Shown: positions 25,599 to 33,665 of the stretch, piece after piece
How the letters are laid out: every line of letters begins with the position of its first letter
Numbering within the stretch: position 1 is the stretch's first letter
From: Spirochaetia bacterium
Lineage (GTDB): Bacteria; Spirochaetota; Spirochaetia; Treponematales; Breznakiellaceae
DNA length: 39,459 nucleotides
Direction: 5' to 3'
Assembly (NCBI GenBank): GCA_025997795.1
Contig: BNVB01000017.1
Coordinates: 1-39,459, forward strand
Notes under the pieces: model-generated
Database searches by the model: none
The model's input: only the letters and a program-made list of their open reading frames with translations
What the model was told of the DNA's origin: nothing
Made by a program: the position numbers and the translations under genes

Positions 25599-27961
25599 TG
25601 GAAAACGAAGCTAAAGCGGCAGGGCCGGAAATCAAAAAACTGGAGCGGGAACTCCAGAGCCTTTCAGAGGCAATGCGGCTCTCGGAACAGGGATTCCAGG
25701 CCAAACTTCGTTTTTTGTCTGTTCTTAAAGAAGAAAAAACACGGCAGGAAACGTTTTTACGGATGATGCTGGAAAACAGCATTGATGTGATATTCCTTTT
25801 GGATAAAAACTTTAATATTATCTATTGTACCCGGGCTTTTCTAGAACATTATAACATCCCCCATGTTGATATAATCCGGGGTAAGGATTTTCGCCGAGTA
25901 ATACGGCAATATATTGAAACCAGCATGGCCCCTAAAATAGAAGCTTTTTTTGAAAAAAACGAAACGATTACCAAACCCCTTGACGTAAAAATGATGATGA
26001 AACGTCCCGCCGAAAGCCGCTACCGGAATTTTAGCGTTCATATAACCCCCATGTTTGAGGGTGGAGAAATTGACGGTTATACGCTTCTGGCCCATGATAC
26101 TACCGAACTGGTTCACGCCAAGGAAGAAGCGGAAAAAGCCAACGCCGCAAAAAGTATGTTTCTTGCCGCCATGAGCCATGAAATCCGTACACCCATGAAT
26201 GCTATTATAGGGATGAGTGATCTGGCCTTACGGGAACAGGTAAGACCTCCGGTAACGGAATACCTTTTGGACATAAAACAGGCGGGGAACAACCTGCTTT
26301 TCATTATCAATGATATTTTGGATTTTTCAAAGATTGAATCGGGCAGCCTGCAAATGCTGGAAGTTCCCTATGAATTTAGTTCGCTTATTAACGATGTGTT
26401 TAGCATTATGCGTATCCATTTGAACGATAAACCCATACAGTTCCTGGCAGAAATAGATTCCCGTATTCCCCGGCTCTTGCTGGGCGATGCGGGAAGGGTA
26501 CGGCAGATACTGTTTAATCTCTTGAGTAATGCGGTAAAGTACACCAGCCGGGGTTTTGCAAAAGTCCGTATTACCGGGGAAACCGTAAAAGAAGAATTGC
26601 AGCTTTTGGTGGAAGTAAGTGACAGCGGTATTGGCATAAAACAAGAGGATATGGCCAGGCTGTTTGGAGCCTATGTCCGCCTGGATGAGGAAAAAAACGC
26701 CGGTATTGAAGGCACCGGCCTGGGGCTTTCCATAACCCGCACGCTTTGCCGGCTTATGGGTGGAGATGTCCAGGTAAAAAGCACATACCAAAGGGGTTCA
26801 ACATTTACCGCTTCAATTGTTCAGAAAATCGCCGACAGCGGACCCATGGCAGAAGTGGAAGATCCGGAACATAAAAAAACCCTCTTTTATTGCGGCGATC
26901 CGCTGCTTGCCGGTTCCTTTGGCTGGACCCTGGAAAACCTGGGTATTGTTTATGCTTCTGCGGCGGACAAGAAAGATCTACTGGAAAAACTGGCCAACGA
27001 CGGCGCCTGGGATTATGTTTTTTTTCCTGCCGATCTGGCAGCGTCTGTAGAACAGTGTATAAGCGAAAACAGGATAAATACTATTCCGGTTTTGCTGGTC
27101 CCTCCCGCCTTGGGCGAAACGGCCTGGAATGGTTTAACTGTCAGTTTCCCCTATTATACGGTTACCATCGCTAATGCATTTGAGGGGAAGTTGGCTTTTC
27201 ACGACCAGAAGAAAAAAGCTGCCTTTGTTTGTCCGGATTTTAACGTACTTATTGTTGATGATCTGAACATTAACCTTAAAATTGCCCAGGGACTCTTTGC
27301 CCCCTACCGGATGCATATTACCACCTGTAAAGAAGGCAGCATGGCAATTGAGTTGATACGAAAGGGCGATTATCATATGGTCCTTATGGATCATATGATG
27401 CCCGGCATGGACGGCGTTGAGGCGGTAAAGCTTATACGGGCTTTACCGGGAGAGCGGTTCAGCGAAATCCCCATCATTGCCATGACGGCAAATACAACCC
27501 CGGGAATAAGAGAAGTCTTTTTAGAGAAGGGATTTAACGATTATATTTCAAAACCCGTGGAGGCACACCGCTTTGATGCATTTATAGAAAGGTGGGTGCC
27601 CAAATCGTTCCGGCAGCCCGCCGAATTGCCGGGATACATACAGCTGGGGATAAACGGCCTGGACGAAAGCAAGGGCCTGGCAAACTGTTTGTATTCAGAA
27701 GAAGAATACCGCCAGGTGCTCCAGCTTTACTGTGCTGATGTAGAAAACCGGCTTAAAAAACTTCGCAACCCGGAGACTATACCGGCGGCCCTGCGTATCC
27801 TTAAAAGCGCCTGCGAAATTGTAGGGGCATCGTCTTTTGCCAAAGAGGCGGCGGAACTGGAACTGGCAGAAAAGGCAGGCGGCCAGGATCAGGAGCGGCT
27901 TTTCCGTTTTGCCGAAGAGCTGGGAACTTTTAGAGAAAACATCCTTCGGGCTCTGGGGTAA
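25598..27961 (+). CDS. Hybrid sensor histidine kinase (PAS-HK-REC-degenerate Hpt)
   Basis: This is a 787-aa cytoplasmic hybrid kinase without membrane segments. A short coiled coil is followed by a PAS domain (about 52-175), then the dimerisation helix with His194 in SHEIRTPMN. The ATPase domain has NLLSNAVKYT, DSGIGI and GTGLGLSI. A pseudo-receiver (about 425-535) lacks a clear phospho-acceptor, and a true receiver has VDD and Asp598 in VLMDHMMPGMDG. The C-terminal helical bundle looks like an Hpt domain, but the phosphorylatable His is Arg733 (RILKSACEIVGA). ATG 25598 is used because it overlaps the FIST stop; no Shine-Dalgarno is visible, so translational coupling is likely. The FIST protein is the probable input partner. 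The final output is not in the window, though a PilZ protein lies nearby. Confidence 0.92.
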   Translation: MENEAKAAGPEIKKLERELQSLSEAMRLSEQGFQAKLRFLSVLKEEKTRQETFLRMMLENSIDVIFLLDKNFNIIYCTRAFLEHYNIPHVDIIRGKDFRRVIRQYIETSMAPKIEAFFEKNETITKPLDVKMMMKRPAESRYRNFSVHITPMFEGGEIDGYTLLAHDTTELVHAKEEAEKANAAKSMFLAAMSHEIRTPMNAIIGMSDLALREQVRPPVTEYLLDIKQAGNNLLFIINDILDFSKIESGSLQMLEVPYEFSSLINDVFSIMRIHLNDKPIQFLAEIDSRIPRLLLGDAGRVRQILFNLLSNAVKYTSRGFAKVRITGETVKEELQLLVEVSDSGIGIKQEDMARLFGAYVRLDEEKNAGIEGTGLGLSITRTLCRLMGGDVQVKSTYQRGSTFTASIVQKIADSGPMAEVEDPEHKKTLFYCGDPLLAGSFGWTLENLGIVYASAADKKDLLEKLANDGAWDYVFFPADLAASVEQCISENRINTIPVLLVPPALGETAWNGLTVSFPYYTVTIANAFEGKLAFHDQKKKAAFVCPDFNVLIVDDLNINLKIAQGLFAPYRMHITTCKEGSMAIELIRKGDYHMVLMDHMMPGMDGVEAVKLIRALPGERFSEIPIIAMTANTTPGIREVFLEKGFNDYISKPVEAHRFDAFIERWVPKSFRQPAELPGYIQLGINGLDESKGLANCLYSEEEYRQVLQLYCADVENRLKKLRNPETIPAALRILKSACEIVGASSFAKEAAELELAEKAGGQDQERLFRFAEELGTFRENILRALG

Positions 27962-28010
27962 GGAAATAAGGCAAAGTTAACGTTTATGTTACGGTTGCTG
28001 CGGTAAAAAA

Positions 28011-28835
28011 TCAGACCTGTCCCTTGGCTTCGTTCCAGTAACGGTCCATGAGCTCAAGGTTTGCCGCTTCCATGGCCGTTTTTGTTTCTTTCATTTTTCT
28101 TTCCACATAGGTAAACCGTTTAGTAAATTTTACATTGGTCCGCTGCAGGGCTACCGAAGGATCTATTTTATAAAAACGGCAAAGGTTTACCGCAGAAAAA
28201 AGCAGGTCCCCCAGCTCTTCTTCCAGGTTTTCTTCCCCGGGAATAAAGCCGCCGGCGGATGGGAGGGCCGCAATCGCTTCTTCCACTTCCGCCAGTTCTT
28301 CCCGCAGTTTGTCCAGTACCCCCGCTGCGCTGGGCCAGTCAAAGCCTTTTTTGGCAGCCTTTTTTTGCAGTTTAAAGGCCCGGTCCAGCGGCGGCAGGGC
28401 CCGGGAAACTTCGTCCAATACCGAATCTTTGGGTTTGCGGCCTTCCTGTTCCACCTTGATCCGGGCCCAGTTGTCCAGCACCTTTTGGGAGTCCATGTTC
28501 CCCGCCGCATTGGCCTCCTTCAACTCCCCAAAAACATGGGGATGGCGGCGTATCAGCTTTTCCGCTATTTCGTTAAGTGCATCGGGAATGGAAAAAGCGC
28601 CCTCCTCTTGGTGCATATAAGAAATCATGGTGACCAGGAGAAAAATATCCCCCAGTTCTTCCCGGATATGGGCTGGGTCACCTTCATCAATGGCCTCGAT
28701 ACATTCATAGGTTTCTTCGATTAAATCCCCCCGGAGGGTCCGGGGATTCTGTTCCCGGTCCCAGGGGCAGCCCCCTTCTCCCCGGAGTTTTTCTACAATG
28801 CCGCAAAGCCGGCTGAAAGAGGTACCATAATCCAT
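28011..28835 (-). CDS. mazG: MazG nucleoside triphosphate pyrophosphohydrolase
   Basis: This 274-aa protein hydrolyses NTPs and dNTPs to NMP and PPi, a housecleaning role. Two MazG domains are visible. The N-terminal one begins CPWDREQNPRTL and carries the metal-binding EETYE...EELGD pattern. The C-terminal one has EELAEVEEA and EEELGDLLFSAVNL with the second ExxD set. Length is close to the usual 260-270 aa. It is a single gene, convergent with the kinase gene (50 nt apart) and divergent from the PilZ gene (45-nt shared promoter region). No Shine-Dalgarno precedes the ATG. Confidence 0.95.
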   Translation of the reverse strand: MDYGTSFSRLCGIVEKLRGEGGCPWDREQNPRTLRGDLIEETYECIEAIDEGDPAHIREELGDIFLLVTMISYMHQEEGAFSIPDALNEIAEKLIRRHPHVFGELKEANAAGNMDSQKVLDNWARIKVEQEGRKPKDSVLDEVSRALPPLDRAFKLQKKAAKKGFDWPSAAGVLDKLREELAEVEEAIAALPSAGGFIPGEENLEEELGDLLFSAVNLCRFYKIDPSVALQRTNVKFTKRFTYVERKMKETKTAMEAANLELMDRYWNEAKGQV

Positions 28836-28840
28836 AGCTT

Positions 28841-28846
28841 ATTGTA
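28841..28846 (-). promoter_or_regulatory. -10-like box just upstream of mazG
   Basis: On the minus strand TACAAT lies 5 nt before the mazG ATG, with a second TACAAT 10 nt before it (28846-28851). There is no clear -35. It overlaps the divergent PilZ promoter. Confidence 0.35.
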
Positions 28847-28874
28847 TTGTAATTTTCCCGTTTTATGCTAGAAT
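28847..28874 (+). promoter_or_regulatory. Extended -10 promoter of PilZ gene, leaderless layout
   Basis: TTGTAA (28847-28852), a 16-nt spacer and TAGAAT (28869-28874) with a TGC extension just before it form a convincing promoter. Only six bases separate it from the ATG at 28881, so the transcript would start at or beside the start codon. No Shine-Dalgarno is present. Confidence 0.65.
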
Positions 28875-28880
28875 AAGAAT

Positions 28881-29636
28881 ATGGAACAAAAGGCGGAAGG
28901 CAAGAAGATTTTTATCCTCTATCCCCACAGCGTTATTAAGGATGAGCTTTTGGATCTCCTTATTATGGGAGGGTTTGAATCCTATGTATTGCATGATCAC
29001 AAACGTGCCCTTAAGCTTTTGGCCAAGTTTCCTGATTCAATTATGTTTATCAACATTGACGAAGGCCTGGCAGAAAAAGAATGGGAAACCTATATCAGGG
29101 GCATACAGGAAGACCCCGTTACCAAAGACTGCAAGTTGGGGATACTTTCCTACAATACGGACCAGAAACTTATGCAGAAGTACCTTATGGATCTGGCCGT
29201 ACCCTGCGGTTATATTCAGCTTAAACTGGGGGTTAAGGAAAGCACCCGTATTATGCTGGGCGCTCTGGAAGCCAATGAAGCCAGGGGTAAACGTAAGTAC
29301 ATCCGGGCCTACTGCGAGGACGACATTAACGCCGTTGTTAATGTAAAAGGCGCCGCCGGTTTTTACTACGGCAGGATACTGGACATCAGCGCCGCCGGTA
29401 TTGCCGCCCGGTTTGACAAATTCGAGGACTACCCCCCCAACACCCTCTTAAGGGAAACCCAGCTAAAACTCCGGGGAGGGCTGGTTCTTACCGATGTGGT
29501 GCTTATGGGAAAGCGGCAGGATAATGTGTGGGTTTTTCTTTTTGATATTACCAAAATGAACCCGGATCAAAAAATTACCATCCACCGGTTTATCAAACAT
29601 ACTATCCAGCATTATATGGATAATCTAAAAGTGTGA
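28881..29636 (+). CDS. PilZ-domain protein with degenerate receiver-like N-terminus
   Basis: In this 251-aa cytosolic protein, residues 8-125 look like a CheY-type fold (KKIFILYPHS, then FINIDEG, then LGILSYNT). The acidic pocket that precedes helix 1 in true receivers is YP here, so phosphorylation is unlikely. Residues 135-245 are a PilZ domain: the c-di-GMP signature RKYIR near residue 139 and DISAAG near 168 are both present, so nucleotide binding is expected. The stop overlaps the start of pth (TGATG), so the two are cotranscribed. In spirochaetes c-di-GMP usually tunes motility or surface behaviour, but the target here is unknown. Confidence 0.82.
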   Translation: MEQKAEGKKIFILYPHSVIKDELLDLLIMGGFESYVLHDHKRALKLLAKFPDSIMFINIDEGLAEKEWETYIRGIQEDPVTKDCKLGILSYNTDQKLMQKYLMDLAVPCGYIQLKLGVKESTRIMLGALEANEARGKRKYIRAYCEDDINAVVNVKGAAGFYYGRILDISAAGIAARFDKFEDYPPNTLLRETQLKLRGGLVLTDVVLMGKRQDNVWVFLFDITKMNPDQKITIHRFIKHTIQHYMDNLKV

Positions 29637-30289
29637 TGCCCGCTCTTGTTGTTTTTCTGGGAAACCCCGGCGCTCTATATAAACATAACCGCCACAATGC
29701 CGGGCGGCTCCTGGCAGAAAAACTTTCCTGTTATCCTTCCATAAACTGGCAAAAAAAATACAAGGGCCTTTATGCTTCTGTTGATTTGGCCCCTTCCTTT
29801 GATTTGGGCCCTTCCCTGGTACGCGTTCACTTCCTTATGCCCGAAACCTACATGAACCTTTCCGGCCATTCCGTCCAGGCCGCTGCGTTTTTCCACAAAA
29901 TCAAACCCGGCAGCATTATCGCCGTTCACGATGAGCTGGAACTTCCCCTGGGTTGTATTTCCCTTAAATACGGCGGGGGCCTGGGCGGCCACAACGGACT
30001 GCGGTCAATGAAAGACAGGCTGGGTACTGCGGATTTTTGGCGTATCCGCATTGGCATAGGCCGCCCCGCTGGCCGGGCGCCCGGTCAAGGGGGTCCCGGG
30101 TGTCCCCTAAAGGGGAACCCTTCCGGTTCCGGCGGCGATGTTTCCGGCTGGGTGCTGTCGGATTTTAGTGCGGCGGAACAGCCTGCCCTGGAGGCGGCCC
30201 TGGAAGCGGGAGCGGAACTCCTTATCCGGGCCGTTACAGAGGATCCCCAAAGCCTTTTGGATGAATGGAAAAAAAAGCGGGTACTGTAA
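29636..30289 (+). CDS. pth: Peptidyl-tRNA hydrolase
   Basis: This 217-aa Pth recycles peptidyl-tRNA by cleaving the ester bond. From ATG 29636 the active-site residues fall at Asn10 (FLGNPG) and catalytic His20 (RHN), the same numbering as the E. coli enzyme, which supports this start over the GTG three bases earlier. METYMNLSG-like PETYMNLSG, HDELELPLG (Asp) and GGLGGHNGL are all present. Between the IGIGRP strand and GDVSGWVLSDFS there is an extra stretch of about 20 residues rich in Gly/Pro. It coincides with a DNA hairpin and is absent from typical Pth. The gene overlaps the PilZ stop. Confidence 0.95.
   Translation: MPALVVFLGNPGALYKHNRHNAGRLLAEKLSCYPSINWQKKYKGLYASVDLAPSFDLGPSLVRVHFLMPETYMNLSGHSVQAAAFFHKIKPGSIIAVHDELELPLGCISLKYGGGLGGHNGLRSMKDRLGTADFWRIRIGIGRPAGRAPGQGGPGCPLKGNPSGSGGDVSGWVLSDFSAAEQPALEAALEAGAELLIRAVTEDPQSLLDEWKKKRVL
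30098..30120. repeat. Hairpin insert inside pth
   Basis: GGGT-g-TCCCC pairs with GGGGA-ACCC around a TAAA loop (9 bp plus a one-base bulge). It is read in frame as GCPLKGNP within the extra loop of Pth. It is a third example of an in-frame palindrome in this window. Confidence 0.6.
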
Positions 30290-30301
30290 GGCCGCTTTTT
30301 T
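30271..30301. terminator. Bidirectional terminator between pth and SUMF1-like gene
   Basis: AAAAAAGCGG (30271-30280) and CCGCTTTTTT (30292-30301) form a 10-bp stem with an 11-nt loop. The A- and T-runs make it work for both strands. It covers both stop codons. Confidence 0.75.
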
Positions 30302-31124
30302 ATCCGTTCTGGGCTATCCTGAACCCAAGACTCCGGGCCTTGTAACTTGGTACATCCCAAATGCGGAAGGTGGTCCGCAGTTGGTTAATGTTGTTAAAAT
30401 AGGAACCGCCCCGGTATACCCGCTGTTTTCCTTCTGCGGCTCCGGTATAATCGCTTGTTGGATTAACGGGGTAGTCATTGTACCAATCCCAGCACCATTC
30501 CCAGACATTGCCGCTCATGTCATAAAGCCCCAGTTGATTTGGCAGTTTGCTCTTAACCGCATGGGTAGTCCGGCCGCTGTTGGCCGAAGCCCAGCAGTAA
30601 TCCTGGAGGTTTTCTGCGGAACCGGCGGCTCCGGCAAAAAATGCTTTTTCTATCTGGCCGCAATCACCGTTCATTCCGCCACGGGCGGCAAATTCCCATT
30701 CCGCTTCGGTAGGAAGCCGGTAACCCTTGGATTCCCGGTTCCAGGTAACGGTCTCCCCCACAATGGTGTAGGCCATGGGAAGGCCGAAGCGGGAACTAAG
30801 GATATTGCAGAACTGTATCGCATCGAACCAGCTTACCGAATCTACCGGAAGATCGCTTCCCTTAAAGGCCGAAGGATTTTCGTTCATTATGGCGGTATAC
30901 AGTTCCTGGGTTACTTCGGTTTCGGAGATAAGGAAAGGCCGGATGTTTACTTCGTGGATCCGTTCGGTTACCCGGTTTTCGCCGCTCCCCATAAAAAAAG
31001 TGCCGCCCTTGACAGAAACCATCACCGGTTTGGCAGCGGGATTGGCGGCAAAAACAGGAACACCGATCAAGAGAATAACCAGGAAACCCGCCAGCGGCAG
31101 GCAGATCGGTTTTGGGTACCTCAT
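30300..31124 (-). CDS. Secreted SUMF1/FGE-fold protein without catalytic cysteines
   Basis: This 274-aa protein has a signal peptide (residues 1 to about 26, ending PVFA). The rest is a formylglycine-generating-enzyme (sulfatase-modifying factor) fold: GGTFFMGS, SETEVTQ, RLPTEAEWEFAARGG, GLYDMSGNVWEWCWDWY and a C-terminal RGGSY...LGFRIA. The two active-site Cys of true FGE, which lie after RGGS, are Asn and Leu here, so sulfatase activation is unlikely. Such catalytically dead members often bind ligands or act in surface or lipoprotein contexts. The ATG overlaps the clpP stop by 3 nt and has a good GGGAGGA site 6 nt upstream, so it follows clpP in one operon. Confidence 0.85.
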   Translation of the reverse strand: MRYPKPICLPLAGFLVILLIGVPVFAANPAAKPVMVSVKGGTFFMGSGENRVTERIHEVNIRPFLISETEVTQELYTAIMNENPSAFKGSDLPVDSVSWFDAIQFCNILSSRFGLPMAYTIVGETVTWNRESKGYRLPTEAEWEFAARGGMNGDCGQIEKAFFAGAAGSAENLQDYCWASANSGRTTHAVKSKLPNQLGLYDMSGNVWEWCWDWYNDYPVNPTSDYTGAAEGKQRVYRGGSYFNNINQLRTTFRIWDVPSYKARSLGFRIAQNG

Positions 31125-31720
31125 GCCAGATCCTCCCGGTGCTGGATTCTTTTGGCGATAAGTCCGTACTGGACCGCTTCTTCGGCATTCATCCAGAAGT
31201 CCCGGTCGGTATCTTTTTCTACCTGTGTCAGGGCTGTTCCGGTTTCATCGGCGATAAGGCGGTTAATCTTTTCCCGGAGTTTTTCCAGTTCCCGTGCATG
31301 GATTTCTATATCCGTGGCGACCCCCCGGATTCCCGAAAGGGGCTGGTGAATAAGGTAGTGGCTGTTGGGAAGCCCCACACGCTGTTCCTTGGGAGAAGCA
31401 AGCTGAATGATCGCCGCAGCGCTGGCTACCAGGCCCATTCCAATGGTCCAAACAGGGGTTTTTACAAAACGGATCATGTCAAAAATTGCAAAACCCGCAT
31501 CGGCATCACCGCCGGGGGAATCGATAAAAATCCGGACCGGTTTGTCGCTTTCATCTTCCATAAGCAAAAGCTGCCGTATGGTCCGTTCCGCCAGTTCTTT
31601 GTTTACTTCCCCGGAAAGAAGAATAGTCCGGGTCTTTAACATTTTGGCAATAAGCGGGTCGGCGGCGGGGTTCTTTTCTTCCTCGGCCTCTTCTTCATCT
31701 TCATAAACAGGTCTAGTCAC
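31121..31720 (-). CDS. clpP: ATP-dependent Clp protease proteolytic subunit
   Basis: This 199-aa ClpP is the serine peptidase that works with a Clp ATPase. The catalytic Ser100 is in GLVASAA, His125 in HYLIHQP, and the Asp lies in the EKDTDRDFW segment near 170-174. SPGG at 68-71 is typical. The first 20 residues are unusually acidic (EDEEEAEEE) in place of a normal propeptide. The start is a GTG, chosen because GAGGAG lies at proper spacing upstream. It lies 30 nt after alr, with TATAAT (31750-31755, minus) at the end of alr as a possible own promoter. Spirochaetes often have two ClpP paralogues; which one this is cannot be told. Confidence 0.92.
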   Translation of the reverse strand: MTRPVYEDEEEAEEEKNPAADPLIAKMLKTRTILLSGEVNKELAERTIRQLLLMEDESDKPVRIFIDSPGGDADAGFAIFDMIRFVKTPVWTIGMGLVASAAAIIQLASPKEQRVGLPNSHYLIHQPLSGIRGVATDIEIHARELEKLREKINRLIADETGTALTQVEKDTDRDFWMNAEEAVQYGLIAKRIQHREDLA

Positions 31721-31749
31721 GTAAAACTCCTCACAGTAACACTCTATCT

Positions 31750-31755
31750 ATTATA
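31750..31755 (-). promoter_or_regulatory. -10 box upstream of clpP
   Basis: TATAAT on the minus strand overlaps the alr stop and lies about 30 nt before the GTG of clpP. No good -35 is found, so activity is uncertain. Confidence 0.35.
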
Positions 31756-32908
31756 CACTATCAAGGTACACCCGGGGAACCCGCTTATTGATGGCGCAGG
31801 TTATTTCGTAGGGTATGGTACCAAGCTGTTCCGCCATAATACCCGCATGGGGCGCTGTTCCGCCAAAAATCGTTACCCGGTCCCAGCGTTGGAGCGTGCT
31901 GTTTTTTCCCAAATCAACCATACACTGATCCATGCAGATACGGCCAACCAGGGGTTTCCCCGCTGCCGGGTTTATGTGGACTGTCCAGTTATTGCTAAGC
32001 CGCCGGGAAAGGCCGTCGGCATATCCGGCAGGAATGGTACCAATGATTGTATCTTCCGCCGCGGTCCAGGTTCTGCCGTAAGAGATCGCCGTGCCCTTCT
32101 TTATTTCCTTAATAAAAACCAGGCGGCTTTCCAGTTCCATAAGGGGTTTTACCGCCATAGCAGGCTCTCCATCCCGGCTGGGCGCATAACCATAAAGCAG
32201 AATTCCCGGCCTTACCATATCAAACCACGAGTCGTTATGGAAGGTTACAGCCCCGGTATTGGCGGCATGAACAATACCCGTATCAATTCCCGCAGCCCTG
32301 ATACTTTTTACCGCCCGGCGGAACGTATCAAGCTGATTTTTGGTATACGTGAGGTCTTCCGGTGTAAGTGAATCGGAAACCGCCAGATGGGTGGCGGTTC
32401 CTGCCAGAGCGAGGTGTTTGCTTCCGGCGATGCGGGCCGCCAAAGCGGCTGCCTCCTCCGGGGCACAGCCTATGCGGCCCATGCCGGTATCAATCTTTAG
32501 ATGTACCGGAACTTTTCCCCCCGGAATTTTTCCCCGTTGATGGGCCGTTTCAGTTTTGGCAGTCCTTTTGGCGGCGGCGGCTTCCAGCGCGTCTATGTAG
32601 TCCGCGTCTCCCGCCAGAGGTTCCAGGTTTGCGTTTACCAGGGTTTCCAGTTCTTCCGGCAGGGCGATAGAAAAAAGCAGTACCGGCGCGGTGATGCCCC
32701 CTTTCCGGAGTTCTTCTCCCTCCCCCACAGTGGCCACCGCCAGGTATTCTACCCCCGCCGCCAGGGCCGCCTTTGCCACCGGCAGGGCGCCGTGGCCATA
32801 GGCATCGGCTTTGACAGGCAGACAGATAGGGCTGCCTGTTTTTTCCCTTACAAGGGCAATGTTGTCCCTTAAATGATCCAGATGTATCAGCGCCCTGGTT
32901 CCCCGCAT
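31751..32908 (-). CDS. alr: Alanine racemase
   Basis: This 385-aa PLP enzyme makes D-alanine for peptidoglycan. PLP-binding Lys33 is in PVKADAYGHGA, near the usual position. The catalytic Tyr is in AISYGRTW near residue 270, and GRICMDQCMVD marks the C-terminal beta domain. Length matches the family, with a small insert around residues 115-130 (AKRTAKTETAHQRGKIPGG). It is first in the alr-clpP-SUMF1-like operon. The promoter is an extended -10 only six bases from the ATG, with no Shine-Dalgarno. Confidence 0.96.
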   Translation of the reverse strand: MRGTRALIHLDHLRDNIALVREKTGSPICLPVKADAYGHGALPVAKAALAAGVEYLAVATVGEGEELRKGGITAPVLLFSIALPEELETLVNANLEPLAGDADYIDALEAAAAKRTAKTETAHQRGKIPGGKVPVHLKIDTGMGRIGCAPEEAAALAARIAGSKHLALAGTATHLAVSDSLTPEDLTYTKNQLDTFRRAVKSIRAAGIDTGIVHAANTGAVTFHNDSWFDMVRPGILLYGYAPSRDGEPAMAVKPLMELESRLVFIKEIKKGTAISYGRTWTAAEDTIIGTIPAGYADGLSRRLSNNWTVHINPAAGKPLVGRICMDQCMVDLGKNSTLQRWDRVTIFGGTAPHAGIMAEQLGTIPYEITCAINKRVPRVYLDSV

Positions 32909-32914
32909 AGGGGC

Positions 32915-32923
32915 ATTATATCA
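32915..32923 (-). promoter_or_regulatory. Extended -10 promoter of alr, leaderless layout
   Basis: On the minus strand TGATATAAT is a perfect extended -10. Six bases (GCCCCT) separate it from the alr ATG. No ribosome site fits between. The 46-nt divergent spacer also holds the lipoprotein promoter. Confidence 0.65.
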
Positions 32924-32938
32924 ATTATGGCGCTGTTA

Positions 32939-32947
32939 TGCTATCAT
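32939..32947 (+). promoter_or_regulatory. Extended -10 promoter of lipoprotein gene, leaderless layout
   Basis: TGCTATCAT is an extended -10, followed by seven bases and the ATG at 32955. The spacer TAAAAAG holds no good Shine-Dalgarno. Confidence 0.55.
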
Positions 32948-32954
32948 TAAAAAG

Positions 32955-33665
32955 ATGAACCGGATGATTCATTTTTGCCGTTTCCTTGTATTGTTGTTGA
33001 CTGCTGTTTTCTTTTCCTGTGTTGGAAACGAACAGCGTGATTCTCTTCCCGGGGATCCTGCCGTTTTGCCGCCGCCGGTGTTAACTGTTCCGGCCCTGCG
33101 GATACAGGACTACAAAAACCGGGAAGGGCCCATGGCTCCCTGGCTCCATTCATACCTGGAAGGCGGTTTAAGCGCCGCCGAATTACTTCCACCCTACAAA
33201 GGCCTTTATCTTTTTGTTGCCCGGATTTACAGCTTTGACCAGGCGGTGGTAAGTCAGTGGCTGGAACATTTTTCGCCGGAACGGGATTTTTCCCGGCTGG
33301 TATCGGAACGGATTAGGGCCCGGCTGGAAGAAGTTCCGCCCGCCGAACAGTATGGGGCCTACTATGACGAGACCGTTAAAGCGGCATATCTTTTTTCTTT
33401 CCGGGGAGTTAGGCGGCTTGACGATTCCTGGGTACAGGGAACTGTTTCCGCCGCCGATTCCCCAAGGTTTCCCGCTGAACCAATGTACTGGGGTTTTATT
33501 TTGATGAGCATACCAAAGGATACCCTTGAAATTCAGGTTTCCGGTCTGCTTGACGATGTGGAGAATTCCATTGAACGGGAACATGGACGGCGGGCCCGGG
33601 AAGCCTCCCGGGAACACCGTACAGCTTTTGCGAATGTAAAGGAGCAGTTTTTTGAACACTTTTGA
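32955..33665 (+). CDS. Lipoprotein of unknown function
   Basis: This 236-aa protein has a lipoprotein signal: hydrophobic stretch then VFFSC, with Cys22 as the modified residue. A Pro-rich linker follows, then a mixed alpha/beta body with a repeated Ser/Leu/Glu-rich helix pattern and a charged C-terminal helix (EREHGRRAREASREH). I recognise no family. The PAP2 phosphatase gene starts inside its last codons (14-nt overlap), and mnmE overlaps that one in turn, so the three form one transcript. Confidence 0.65.
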   Translation: MNRMIHFCRFLVLLLTAVFFSCVGNEQRDSLPGDPAVLPPPVLTVPALRIQDYKNREGPMAPWLHSYLEGGLSAAELLPPYKGLYLFVARIYSFDQAVVSQWLEHFSPERDFSRLVSERIRARLEEVPPAEQYGAYYDETVKAAYLFSFRGVRRLDDSWVQGTVSAADSPRFPAEPMYWGFILMSIPKDTLEIQVSGLLDDVENSIEREHGRRAREASREHRTAFANVKEQFFEHF

